In this document: one piece after another, positions 22,709 through 34,299 of the stretch | Position numbering within the stretch: the first letter of the stretch is position 1 | How the letters are laid out: each line of letters begins with the position of its first letter | Assembly: GCA_026075535.2 (NCBI GenBank) | Contig: AP026546.1 | Location: 3,906,001 to 3,970,000 of the forward strand | Source of the DNA: Tricholoma matsutake | Taxonomy: Eukaryota > Basidiomycota > Agaricomycetes > Agaricales > Tricholomataceae | Direction: 5' to 3' | Length of the DNA stretch: 64,000 nt | Made by a program: the position numbers and the translations under genes | Notes under the pieces: generated by a model | What the model was told of the DNA's origin: nothing | The model's database searches: none | Seen by the model: only the letters and a program-made list of their open reading frames with translations

Positions 22709-24228
22709 AGTGCACTATGAGATAGTATGCATTCAGGAGCATGTAAGGTTGTGTAGTAACATTCAACATTCAATGTTGCCCAGCAAAAACCTGATCTCTG
22801 AGAAAGCAAGATTTATTTTCCCACATTTTCAAAGACTGCAACCTCCCACACTAAGTATTAGTACTTACAAGTTAGTGACTGGTTTGTACTTCGATCATTT
22901 CAATGTGCCTGCATACTCATGTGCATTGCTCTCTCTTCCCAAGACCTCTGATATGGTGAATGCATAAAACCCCACAGTTTTACAATGGGCAGGCATCTCC
23001 TCATCAGAAGACACTCTGCCCAGATGCCGACTTGGACTCTACTTCAGCTTCCAGGCCAAAACCGTTCATCGGCCCTATAAAAATTCAAATCACAGGGGAC
23101 GAATGTGGCTAACCCCTCCTACTAGTAGTAACTAGTAACTCCCATGTCCTCCCATTCCATTGGGAGGGAAAGCACAGTGACTCCCAGGGCACGACACTTA
23201 CACCCCCATCTCCCATGACAGCTCCCCAGGCCTTTAACCTTTCTGAAGGGGGAGCTATGATTGGCTCGGCCTTCCTGGGGAATGGGTTGTTCAGGGCCAA
23301 GGCTAGCCTCAGGATCCTGGCTGGGTTCGGTGGGCGCTTGAAGTGGGAGGTATGAAGAATAGCGTTGGTTTACCCCTTGACCATCATGAACTCCCATACC
23401 AAAGCCTCACACACCAGCACCAGTGCCATCATGCCTTTCACATCCACTAGCACCACTCTTGCAGTTGCAATGTCCCTCCTAGAGCCATGGCCTTATCATC
23501 AACAAGCGTACATCTCCACAACCAGACAAAGATGAGGAAGACAAAGATGAAGAAGACAAAGAAAGTGGCCGATACATGAAAGCGAGGTCCTAACTTGCTC
23601 TGGGACGCACTTGAGGAAGAAGTGAGTAGAAGGAAGAGAAAATGGGGAATCCTAAAGTAAATGCTTACTCCTCTGTGTGATATTCTTGAAGCCACTTTTA
23701 GAATACTCAACAGACTTTGACGCTGAAGACTTACAAGAAAGCAGAGCATTAGATCGCATGCATATATGGCCTGGGGAACAATCTCAATGAGGCTTTTCAC
23801 TTCAGTTTAGTGGAGGACAGGTTTTTTGAGATTGCAGAGGAGGAATTTGACAGCGATGAGCAAGTAAAGATTATCCTAGGGCATATATGTGTGCTAACTA
23901 GAGTAAAAGAGAACATCTCGATGGACAAAAAGATGCATACTTCAACTTGAAGCTCTACTGCAGTGTTTTATCGCAGGTGCCCAACTTCATGAAGATGATT
24001 GGAGAGTTTGAGGATGATTTCAAATCGATTGTGGATCTTATCTGAGTGGTGAGCTGGTATTGTGTGATACTCAATTCTGATTATTTTTGTTAGATGGAAA
24101 AAGAGTTGCAAAGCACTGGAAATTCTTTGCCCACAACAACGTCAAAGTTGAAGTACCTGCTGTGCCGAGGGACAAGACCAGCCAAGGTTTCAACCACCTT
24201 AGTACTGCCTGTTATCTCTATCCCTTTA
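22709..24228. other. No recognisable gene
   Basis: Short frames only. A plus-strand stretch at about 23766-23930 (GLGNNLNEAFHFSLVEDRF) and another near 23965-24040 (VPNFMKMIGEFEDDFKSIVD) look coding-like in composition, but I cannot assign them. A minus-strand frame at 23397-23122 is Pro/Gly-rich without motif. Confidence 0.3.
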
Positions 24229-24417
24229 TTCTTGTGATAATTGTGTGGTATTCTTGCCCTCAGCAGTTACAGTAGTTCAAACCCCTCACGCCATTGAGCG
24301 TTGAGCACCAAGTTGAATGCCACGGTAGTTCTGCCACTTCCCATTATGCAAGCCTCATGCTGATATGCATTGAGTATGGGACCTACATCTACAAACTGTT
24401 TTCCATCCCCTTCAGCA
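24229..24417 (+). repeat. Single A/B-family repeat unit
   Basis: One isolated ~190-bp unit runs from TTCTTGTGATAATTG, through TTCAAACCCCTCACGCC and GTAGTTCTGCCACTTCC, to TTTTCCATCCCCTTCAG. It is the same sense as the 38-kb array and shows that the unit can occur alone. No clear target duplication was seen. Confidence 0.75.
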
Positions 24418-24889
24418 TGAATGTATCTATGGACATTGATATGATTGCTCGCATGGCAACTTCTTGAGCTATCCAACACCACAATGTTAGTAGCTTGAGT
24501 TGACACTGCATTACCATTACTGACATGGAAGATCAAAACATTCTATGGTATTTTATTTGTAGACGTCATATAGCTCTCATTGATTGTGATCTAGATGAAA
24601 CATTTACTCATGTGTATATAACGAAGTACATAGTAAGTGATGACAAATATTAATGTATCTGAATCTATTAGCTGGCTAATCACTAATCAGATGGTAAGTG
24701 GCCCAAAATGAACTGGTAATGGCCTGGACTTTGAGTTCAAAGTCTCTCTTGTGGTACCCTGCTCATGAATCACTTTTTGATGAAAACAAGGTTTTTTGGG
24801 ATATGAAAACATCTTTTCTGTTTTACTTCTTTAATGAAGCTATGGAAATCTGGTTAGTTCCATGGCTGTGAATTGAGTTGTAGGGTATT
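24418..24889. other. No recognisable gene
   Basis: Immediately after the single repeat unit a plus-strand frame (MNVSMDIDMIARMATS) runs into stops. I cannot assign it. The rest has no long frame. Confidence 0.3.
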
Positions 24890-25242
24890 AACCTCTTCAC
24901 TGCGAAGTTGGCCAGTGCTGCATCTCCTCCACAGAAGCCAACAAACTCATGTACCAGGCCTTTGTGCATTACTAGGATGTCCCCTTTCCAGCTTGCTCCA
25001 TTCTTCCATCCTTCGACAATCCTGTTGGATCTTAGTCATTTGTGGTTCTTGATGAAGATATGGAAGTGGGTTTCCTTCTTTCGATAAATAATGGTAACAA
25101 TGCCATTGTGTATGTATGGCTGGAGCCTGTTCTCTTCAAGAACAAGATCGAGGCAAGGAATGCTGTCATTTGCATTTCTCTGTGTGTGTATGGCCTTTAA
25201 CACTGCTCCAGGGGAGGCTGCAGCATACAGGTGGCCATTCAA
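24890..25242 (-). pseudogene. Unassigned protein fragment
   Basis: Two collinear minus-strand segments, GHLYAAASPGAVLKAIHTQR (25242-25180) and IVEGWKNGASWKGDILVMHK followed by FCGGDAALANFAVKRLIPY (25020-24890), look like one decayed coding exon with a stop between them. Family not recognised. Confidence 0.3.
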
Positions 25243-25665
25243 CTTTATGGTGTCATCCTGCTATCAAGCTTAAGCAGTGTATCTTCACCGTTATCAGATT
25301 CATGATGTACCCTTACGGTGGCAAAATAGCGGCGGAGTGCTGATACCATTTTGTGGGTGAGTTCTCTGGGTGATAATAGCGAAGAGTTGGGAGAGTGTTA
25401 AGGTGAGTGGGACAGCGTTAAAGCGAGTTTTGCCTTTCAGTGTAAGCAGCTTTGTTTCCCTGCCCATTGGGGATCCGCCTTTGACAAAGGGATCAACTCC
25501 ACAAAATCTGATCCCCCCCCACCTTTGAGTGGCAACACAAGTTTGTGTTTATGTGCTCCTGCATTACCTCCAACAGAGCAACCTTCTTCCACATCCACAG
25601 TCTGTTTCATGCCCAACAGCTCACCCTACAAAGATAGAACCACGGTGATAGGTTGTCTCCTCGGC
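25243..25665. other. Region left of a solo LTR, no gene seen
   Basis: No frame of note. It may include the start of the LTR-like block that continues at 26374, since the solo LTR at 25666-26373 interrupts this sequence with a perfect target duplication. Confidence 0.3.
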
Positions 25666-26373
25666 TGTTAAGACTATAGGTCTCAACTCAGCCTAGTCTT
25701 CATATGTTGCAGTTGGAGGCTTTCCAACTGTATCAGTTCTTGCAGTAAGAGGCTTTCTTACTGTATCAGGTTCTGTTCGGGACTTGGTGCTTCCTAAGTC
25801 GATATGGCTATCCATACTCAGAGGCTTTCTGAGTAGACCGTTGGTTTGTGTATCACAGTTGGAGGCTTTCCAACTGTCGAGTTCAAGTTATCACAGCTAG
25901 GGGCTTCCTAAGCTGTCGAGTGTTCTGGTTGAGTCTAAGACCGTTATTTGAATTAGGTCAAGCTGGAGAATACACAGAGTGTAGCTACAGCTTATATACT
26001 GTTCCAGGACTATCTATCGTCCAATCAGAAAGTGAGATGCTTATCAGGTAAATATAGACAAGAACAATAGAAACAATAGGCCTCATGCCTCGCATGAGGT
26101 GTCTGATGTCAAGGAGTGCTGCGGCGCAGCATATCAGAGAACAATAGAGATAAGCCTCATGCCTAGCATGAGGCGTCCGATGTCATGGATCCGATGTCAA
26201 GGATCCGATGTCATGGACCTCATGTAAAGGGGTTGTCGTACTACGGTGTGTGTGGGAGTGGATTCGGGTGCATGGAGTCACCATGCATCAAGGTGTCTCC
26301 CGTCGGAAGTGAGTCGAGTCAAACAGAAAAATGAAGTGCCCGGTCTTGCAGGTCCAGATAACAAATCATAACA
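25666..26373 (-). mobile_element. Solo LTR of the gypsy-1 family
   Basis: 708 bp beginning TGTTAAGACTATAGG and ending ATCATAACA, flanked by a perfect 5-bp duplication TCGGC (25661-25665 and 26374-26378). It is collinear with the two gypsy-1 LTRs: the same hairpin series, the same TATA motif (CTTATATA at 25991-25998, minus-strand TATATAAG), the same U3 palindromes with CCTCATGC/GCATGAGG arms, and the same AAGTGCCCGG-type end. Strand is set from gypsy-1. It is diverged from both gypsy-1 LTRs and therefore older or from a different subfamily. Confidence 0.93.
25710..25916 (-). promoter_or_regulatory. Six-hairpin array in the solo LTR leader
   Basis: Six inverted repeats in a row. Stem arms (plus strand): CAGTTGGA/TCCAACTG at 25710-25730; CAGTAAGA/TCTTACTG at 25743-25763; GACTTGG/CC(T)AAGTC at 25781-25800; TACTCAGA/TCTGAGTA at 25815-25835; ACAGTTGGA/TCCAACTGT at 25855-25877; ACAGCTAGG/CCTAAGCTGT at 25893-25916. 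The loop is GGCTT in five and TGCTT in one. See the corresponding finding. Confidence 0.85.
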
Positions 26374-27555
26374 TCGGCTCAAAGGCCAATTCACCACTTT
26401 AACCACATTCTAATCACATCGGCTAACTCCTACAATGTCCCAGATGCAGCGCGACCCAGTCTATCGATCATGATATCATATCAACCACGTCGAAACATCA
26501 CCAGCGACATTGATTGTACCAAGAAACCACATCGCACAACCTTAGGACTACCTCAAAAGCCCCTAAGATTCCTCTAAATGACCATTGAACATCCCCGATC
26601 AACTTCGAACAAACCACGACCGCGATTGAACATTGTTGACTGTTGTCAACCATCGTTGAGCGTTATCGATCAATATCAAGAGACTATGAGTGACATTGGG
26701 CACCACCTTTGTTATCTAAATGGTGGAAGACCATGCACCAGGAAGTATTCCAACTCATGCTCAAACCTGCTGATAGTAGGTCAGCCTCGTTCCAAGTCCC
26801 TATTGCATACAGAACCCACTGGATGGATTATTGCGAGACTTAGCACAGTTTTTACACAAAGGACAGTCCCTTTTTAGTTCTATACCCTTTATTACTCTTT
26901 CATCATATGATATATCTCTTTCTTGTTTGGATTCCAGTCTCCTTTTTGGCCTTGTGCCTTAACTCATATCTTTTGCCTCATGTTCTACACATGTTTCTTA
27001 TACCATTTTAGGAAGTTTCTTTTAAAACATATAAAACTCTGTAGTATCTACTTGGAAATAAGAAGAAATCGTCTTCACATATCACCTCGTATAGAGTTCT
27101 AAGAATCCGATCTATTCTCTAAAACAATCTAAGCTTCTATGAGTTTTCTCAATCGACGAGAAACCTCTGCAACCATCGTCATCCTCGATCTTCCTTCAAT
27201 CCTCTTATTGTTAGCACTAGCAACCATTCCAACACTTCCTAGCCATCGGCTATAGCCTTCGTATACTATCAACCTATCAAAAGGTCCTCAGAATTCACAC
27301 ATCGACCATCGTCAATAAACATTGTTTGCTGTCGATCTCATCGATCGTCCTCAATATTGACCGATACTCGATTGGACCGCGCCAAACACCTTCGTCTCTT
27401 ATAGCACTACCTTTACGACTAGTACCAACTAGTTGTCTTCCCATAGGTTGGACCATGAACATTCAGAACGTCTCACACCCTTCCTCTGACTCGTGCAAAT
27501 ATCATTGGTTGCCTCATCGGCTGTTTTGGTGGTTTTCCCAGGTTGAGTATCATCA
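26374..27555 (+). repeat. LTR-like/leader block related to 45.2-46.5 kb
   Basis: It shares landmarks in the same order with 45225-46480: AGGACAGTCC, a T-rich stretch, TTTTGCCTCATGTTCTACAC, a TTTTAGG..TTTCTTT block, TATAAAACTCTG-like sequence, CCTTCCTCTGACTCGTG and GGTTGAGTATCATCAATG. A TATAAAA near 27040 could be a promoter. It ends directly at the ATG of a long coiled-coil gene (27556), so it may be an LTR plus leader. Ends and target duplication were not resolved. Confidence 0.45.
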
Positions 27556-28320
27556 ATGGCTACCAACATGGAGATGGAACCTATCGCATTGGTATTTGTG
27601 TTTTGCCCCCTCAGTGAATTCTCTGCTCACTCAAACCTGCTACAGCACCCCAATATCACCCGACACATGTCGGTGGATGATGATCATCTGTTCCCACCAC
27701 CTATTCCAGGCTCATACTTAAATTCCATCGAGAATGCCAGTTCATTGCCACCTAATGAACCCATACGGTGATCTTGAGAAAGCAAATGCAAAGGTGCGCT
27801 CTTCTGTAACTCCTCACTACCCACCACTTATTAACAATACTCCAGTTGCAATCCTTGAGGAGTCAGCTTTCTGAAACCCATGGTTTCTACAACCAGGCTG
27901 TTCTCAAAAAAGCAGTCCTTCAAAAGCAAACCTCAGAGCTGACAGCATCTCTTGAGGCAGTAAGTCTTGTGCCACCTGATGCACCTCACCACTCAGCTAA
28001 AAACCACTGTGAAGTCCCTTGAAGAAGAACATCAGAAGCTTCAGGAAGACACCACACAAGGAGCGCTACAGCTACAAGTAGCCCATGCTGAAGACATGAA
28101 ATGTATTCAACAAGAATCAGCTGTGTCTCTTCTTGCCCTACAGAAGGAGTTGCAAGGAGTAAATGATAAGCTGGAGATCACAAGCTCTTGCACCACAGGG
28201 TGGAAAGGATGGTGTCAATGCGTTGAGGATGAGTGGGCAAAGGCAATAGAGGAAGATGCTGTCTGGGTCAATGCATTGGAGAAGCAGATAGCTAAGATGG
28301 AGAAGCAAGTGGATCGCGAC

Positions 28321-28700
28321 AAAGTCGAGAGCCAGAAAGCTACCTTGCAGCTTGATGAAGTGAAGGTGGCACACACTGAGGTGCTGAATGCACTGAAGAA
28401 GCAAGTAGCAGAGATGAAGAAGCAAGTGGATCAAGATGCCCGTATGTCCTCCGCCCACAAAGTCAAGAGCCAGAAAGCTACCATGGAGCTTGATGAAGTG
28501 AAGGCGGCACATACTGAGGTGCTGAATGCACTGAAGAAGCAAGTAGCAGAGATGAAGAAGCAAGTGGATCAAGACACCTGTATCTCCTCCACCCACAAAG
28601 TCCAGAGCCAGAAAGCTGCCATGGAGCTTTATGAAGTGAAGGTGGCCCATATGGAGGCACTGGCAGCTGCACAAGGCGAGGCTGCTGCCTCAATCACAGC
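28321..28700 (+). repeat. 138-bp in-frame coding repeat
   Basis: Units start at 28321, 28459 and 28597 with AAAGTC(G/A/C)AGAGCCAGAAAGC. Two full units and a partial third encode 46-residue heptad-rich blocks (KVxSQKAT..ELDEVKxAHTE). The spacing is exact, so the expansion was recent and kept frame. Confidence 0.9.
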
Positions 28701-31246
28701 CTTGGAGAATAAACTAGTGCTTGTTGCAGGAGAGCTGGTGGCAACAAAGCAACAAGCTAACAACGCTGCATTAGAATGGAAAGGTAGAACTGAGAAGGCT
28801 TTAGAAGAGCTGGATAATGCAAAAGGAGCTCATGAAGAAGCCTTGAGAGGAGTAAAGATGAAAGCTGGCACTTGCATCTGAGCTTTGGAGGATCAATTAG
28901 TGGAGGCCAGGAGTGAAGCACAAGATGCAAAGCAGCAAGTCAATGAATTCCCTCATATCATTGCTGAGTGGGAAGAGAGATGTGCTGCATTTGAGTCAGA
29001 CTTTGTTCAAATGAAAGAAGCCCAGGCGATGCAGGGAGAGGCTGTGGCCCGTGCCGATGTCATGGAACAGCAACTCATGGAAAGGACTAGAGCGATCAGT
29101 GCAATGAAGGCCCAACAGGATGAAGCTCTGGCCACTGGAATTAATCAAGCGATAGAGAGGCTATCAGCTCAGCATCAACAGGCCATGGAAGCACTTCAGG
29201 AGGAGTGCAATGCACGTGTGCAGGATAGGCTCGCTAAGCAGAAAGATGATGAGCAGGTAAGGCACCTCCTGACTGGTGCATCAGTCTACTTACACTTATT
29301 GGGTAGGAAAATTGGTGCCTGGCCAATGAAGCCAGGTTTAATCAAGCTCTTTCCAATCAATGGGACAGCTTATGCTGGGAACTTGAAGAGAAGGCAAAGG
29401 TGGACCTCAACCAAGCCATAGCAGCCCAAGCACATCAAAATGGGCTAGAAGCACAGCAGGCCCAACAAGCGATACTACAACAGCTTGAGGCAGTCAAGCA
29501 AGAGCTGGGGCTTGAATGCCAGAAGACAGCCATGAGTCAATCTCTGAAACTTTGGTCTTATTCTAATATAGATATGGTGTGAATCAAGTGGCTGGAGGAG
29601 ATTTCCCACCTATGGGCAGGGCACAATCCACAGCAGCAGTGGTCTGGTGGATCTAACACCATGGATGAGAGGATGGATCTGGATGCCAGTCCTTTATCAG
29701 AAACAGCCCTTGGTAAACGGTCTGAGCACCTCATGCTTCCAAGAATGCCAGTAAGCTGTCCAACAATTTTCAGTGCATTGTGCTCACATTAGCCAGAGGA
29801 CAACCCCACTACACTGGCAGAGGCTCCAACTACCCTCCACTGTGGTGAGCGGTCAAAGGTTTGGGATGACCATCGACTAATTGGATGCAGAATGCCCAGA
29901 GCCAGACTGAAACAATCTGGCCCCAGCTTCAGTTCAAAAGACCTTTTGGTGTGGACACAGCGCTGTCAGAGCATTTGCGCATGCGATCTCTAGAACCAGG
30001 AACTCAGGGGAGAGCCCAAACACTGCAACTACCCAACAGGATCATAAGCCTGCTGAGCACAACTCGTGAGCCCTGTCCCACCACCATACATGACCAAAGC
30101 ATGTCGCCCCCAATCCCCCCCCCATTTTCCACCCAATCGGCACTTTCACTATGCCTGGGGCTGGGTTGCATGGATCTTCCTCCAGTTCAAGTGGCCACAG
30201 CAAACCTGCCTCTACTCAACCACTTTGTGGTGCCACTGTGTCTTCCCACAGCGTCCCCTCTGACATACCAGCTAACGGACCTACCACTTCTGGGGTAGAA
30301 GAAGTAGGCACACAGCTCAATTATCTTATCAGTGAAGTCAAACACATCTGAAGGGAGATGGAGGAAGGGCAGCGGCGGCATGACTCCACTCCGCCCAAAG
30401 ATCAAAGGTAAGGGGACATGGGGAATTCAAAGCCAATACTCCTTCCAGAATTCACAGTAGCGCTAGAAGGGAGATGATGGTTAGTACTGTAGCTAGAATC
30501 TACCATTGCTTGGCTCACATAATCTTTGTAGAATGCTGCATGTGCTGAGATCCACAAGCTACTAGGCATTAAACAGGATGCAGAGATCACCAGTGTTGCT
30601 AACGACACCCTGGTTAGTCCTGAAGATGTGGATGTGTTCTTAACTGGTGCCTGAGGTCCTCTCTCCCTGACACCTCTTCAAATCTACTGGGATGTTGTCA
30701 AGAGCCCCTGGAATACCCAGCTGGTGGCTTCCTTCACTGAATACTTCATTCAAAAGCAACCGCAGTTGGCTGGAGACCAAGATGAAATTTGTGCTTACTT
30801 TACTCAGCAGATTGAGACTATGAGAAAGATTCTCCTCACTAGCCTTGCGGGTGATGGTGAAACTGAGGAAGAAGTTCTAATGTGTATGACTCAGTGGAAG
30901 AAACACTTGATAAAGCAGAAACAAATTCGAGGATGACAGTCATGGGTGGGTTCACTTTTATTCATAGTATCATGCCATGCTTATGATGGCCTGTAGCTTT
31001 ATTCTTCCCGCCTGGCAATCTGCCAAGCAGGAGCTCAGGGAAACCCAAACAGTGCTTGGCAAATCCTTTACCTTCTCATTGATACCCTTGGGGTCAGTGG
31101 CAATAGCTCAGATGAGAGTGATGGTGAAAACTATGCCATCCGAGCCAAAGAATGGCGCAGCTTGGAGGTGAAGGTTTTTCTGGAATACATTGACGCCAAC
31201 TGTAAGTCTGGCCCCACAGACTCACGACATTACGACAAGTTAATTT

Positions 31247-31680
31247 ACCTATGCTGCCGTTACACACTTCCATGGCACCGGCACACCACACACATCGCTG
31301 ACACAACCACCCTCGCCACTGACACAGCCACCTATGGTGCATAAACAACTCACCAACACCAGACATACCAATGTCTGTGTTACATTACTACACCACTGTT
31401 AAACACTTCCATGGCACCGGCACAGCCACACACATCATTGACACAACCACCCTTACTGCCGGCACAGCCACTGGTAATAGCATAGCCACCTACGGCACAT
31501 AAATGACTCACCAACACCAGATATACCAATGTCTGTGTTACAGTGAGTTATGGCCACCCTATGCTGCCAACACACTCCCATGGCACTGGCACAGCCACAC
31601 ACATCGCTGACACAATCACCCTCGCCACCGGCAAATACAACAACAACAACCGGCAACATGCATCCTGGCAACGGCACCAT
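31247..31680 (+). repeat. Tandem repeat of ~150-165 bp, about 2.7 copies
   Basis: Units start at about 31247, 31394 and 31557. Each contains CACTTCCATGGCACCGGCAC, CACACATCGCTGACACAAC and ACTCACCAACACCAGA variants. It separates two parts of the conserved C-terminal domain (YIDAN on the left, CNFYNQTWY on the right), so it lies in an intron or has disrupted the gene. Confidence 0.8.
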
Positions 31681-32292
31681 ACATCCTTATTACCCTTCTA
31701 TCCACATCCAGCAGTGCCGACATTATCCTATTGATGCGGTACCTTCCTATTTTGTGACTACACCCGATGTGGCCTTCCCAAATCACACACTACACTTGAT
31801 GTGGCCTTTTACTTACACGGTCAATCTTTTTCTTATATATTACTTATTTTTTATTCCTTAACCTTTGTTCCTACTTCCATGCAACAAAGGTATAGTAACT
31901 TCCTATTCTTTTATTTGTAGTGGCTTATGGTTCCTACTTCCATGCAATGAAGATAATTTGATCCTGTCTTTTAGTAAACCTAAGTCTAGTGTAGGCTGCC
32001 AAACTGGGCATCCTTCCACCAACTGTAAGATGACCAACGAGTTTGGGAGCCACCTTCCTGGCACTCGACCACATGTTTGTATCCGGGGACAATACCCACC
32101 TGCTAGCTCCCAAAGGGTAGTTACCGCCCTGCCATGCAATTTCTATAACCAGACATGGTACGATTCCCTGACAGAGATTCAGCAAGTACAACCGGGCGCT
32201 CGGGAGCCAATTGAGCTTCCTATAGTGGAAGGAGTTCATGATTTCTGTAAGTTGAAGTCATACCTCCCAGCATTGCTAACCTACGTGCATTA

Positions 32293-32680
32293 GGACTATC
32301 AGCGATTACCCAGATCTTGACATCCATTGGTCTAGGGAACCACAGATTTTCTCTGCGTTATCAGATCATGGGAAGTGGTGGACCAGTGTACAATCAAATT
32401 CACCCATGTTATATGTTTCTTTTTTGTAGGTATAGTATCCATATAATACAGCTTCATTTACATAGAAGAAAATCTGTGGAACACCTGCCACACCACGATA
32501 TGTTGTGGTAAAGCAGCCAGTGTTGCAATATGGACTGGTGCCGGAGCGTACAATATAGTATGCATGTGCCCAAATTCATCCAAACTGCTAGGGACCTTTG
32601 ACAGGATGATTCGTCCACCCAGGAGCAGCCTCATTGCCCAAGAGCCCCATCTACTCAACCTACTTTAGCACAAGAACAGA
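32293..32680. other. No recognisable gene
   Basis: Short frames only, between the coiled-coil gene remnant and the ABC transporter pseudogene. Confidence 0.35.
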
Positions 32681-34211
32681 TTATAAAATGAGACAACATA
32701 CAAGGAGTGCAGTCTTTCTGGACACCGTCGGGCCTGTGATCACAGAAATCTGACCCTCAGGGAACCTGATATTGATATCCCACAACTCGAAGTGATGGTG
32801 CACATTCTCCAACAAAATAGCACTATCTGCATTGTCCATGGCCATCGCCATCTGAGGACGCAGTAGGGGATGGGGTCTGAGATATGACAGATGTCTTGCT
32901 AACATCTTCATCTTTAGGTTTAACCTCCTCCACCTCATTCCATTTAAAGGACAAATTCTCAAGGCCAAGGCCCTCGTCTACTGTGGGGGTAGGAGAGGAG
33001 AGGCCATCACTCTTGAAAGAAGAGACTTGGGAGGAGACTTCATCTTCATCGAGGTACACTGCGATGCAATTTAGGGCAACACCAGTCTAAAAGTAGGTTA
33101 TCCATTAGGTTGTGTTGATGATCACAGTGGTAAAATGGATAGTGCACATAGGGATGACATTCAGTGGTGCCCTAGGGATATTGAGTGAAACTCCATGGAA
33201 CCCCAAACAGCAGACCTGCATACCTGATCATATTGAACAATGCAATTGACTGCCCCAATACAAATCATCAGCATATTGTACAACCACCAGAACATGAATT
33301 GCTGACTGTAAACACAATGCTAACAGTCAACTCCTTCCCCTGCATCATGTATGCAAAGAATGAGATGATCGACACCAATATCGGGGCACACATCCACAAC
33401 AGGTAGAACAACACCGAATTCACACAAGCTAGAAATCGCAACAATAACTCAGGGACCTGCTAGGAAAAAGCAGGAACAATGGTGACATGACCAACATTTG
33501 GTCATCCACTTCATCTCATGCTCCCTCGCATCCAGTGCACATGTTCCTCCCACGTGAAGAACTTGATGAACTTGACCTACAAAAGACAATGAACAAAGAA
33601 TGTCAGATGGAAAGCTAGTGAACCCACAGATCCAATTAACTCATTCAACACCCCCATCCACTTATCTCTGGCTGCAAGCAAACCTTTTTGAATCTGAATG
33701 CTACATTGTGCAATGAAGCTGTTCAATGGCCACCCTACAAGCAGCACCACGAATCCCGCAAAGGCACTCCATCCGAGAAGTCTGGAAGTCAGAGTAGGGT
33801 TAGCCCAACTAATATACAGACAAAATGGAAACCCCACTGGAATAGGAAGATCCCAGCTATCATGATCTCGAATGGTGCTATTGGATTCAAACAAGTGCAT
33901 CTCAGCATACATTGCAGCCCATTGAGGTGTCATACATACCCATAAAGGAAATGCAACCCTGACACCATTTGCGATATCTATTCACAGGATCAGTGATCCA
34001 AGAACCCAAGTTACCCAAATGCAAAATAGTGATTTACCTTATTACTGTCTTGGGTAATCAGATTCACGATTTTCCTGACATCAGCACCCGCCTTAGGGTC
34101 ATCCGCTTTCTCCCTCACCTTCTGCTCCTCCTTCTTTCTCTCCTTCCTTTCCTTCTCCTCTTTCTTCTTGCTCTCCTTTGCTGTGACAAAACAAACATAT
34201 ATCAGTTTCAT
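32681..34211 (-). pseudogene. ABC-C (MRP/Ybt1-like) transporter fragment
   Basis: Read leftward, ABC-C landmarks appear in order: KADDPKAGADVRKIVNLITQ (34211-34030); the membrane segment LLGWSAFAGFVVLLVGWPLN and QIQKGLLAARDKWMGVLNEL (33800-33610); a KFFTWEEHVHW-like block near 33550; VYLDEDEV (33059 leftward) with LENLSFKWNEVEE; then SAILLENVHHHFELWDINIR and VITGPTVSRKTALL (32840-32690). The last is a decayed Walker A (family form GPTGSGKTALL). Full-length members are about 1500 residues with two membrane and two ATPase domains; only part of the first half is here. It is cut at 32681, and the A/B array begins at about 34300. Confidence 0.8.
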
Positions 34212-34299
34212 AACCTAATCCCGAGGCCAGAAATACTCATGAGTTGCAGTAGAATTAAGATCCTCACCTTCACCTCCCACCCCTGCACCCATTTTTGCT

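Larger units (their letters stand above)
27556..32292 (+). pseudogene. Coiled-coil protein with conserved mushroom C-terminal domain, broken
   Basis: Exons: MATNMEMEPIALVFVFCPLS (27556-27771); a helical exon near 27850-27960 ending before GTAAGT; then 28000-29255, a long coiled coil with 46-residue repeats and an in-frame TGA at 28879-28881 (expected Arg before ALEDQLVEA); a donor at 29256; a further helical part at 29340-29580; then basic and Pro-rich sequence to 30420. The C-terminal half holds ETMRKILLTSLAGDGETEEE (30820-30870), NSSDESDGENYAIRAKEWRS (31100-31165), LEVKVFLEYIDAN and, after a tandem-repeat insertion, CNFYNQTWYDSLTEIQ and REPIELPIVEG (32140-32240). The combination matches a high-copy mushroom hypothetical family; function unknown. 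Confidence 0.6.

Noticed and set aside
28138..28674. 178-codon hydrophobic minus-strand frame with repeats
   Set aside because: It is the antisense of the 138-bp coiled-coil coding repeat, which has a consistent heptad pattern on the plus strand.
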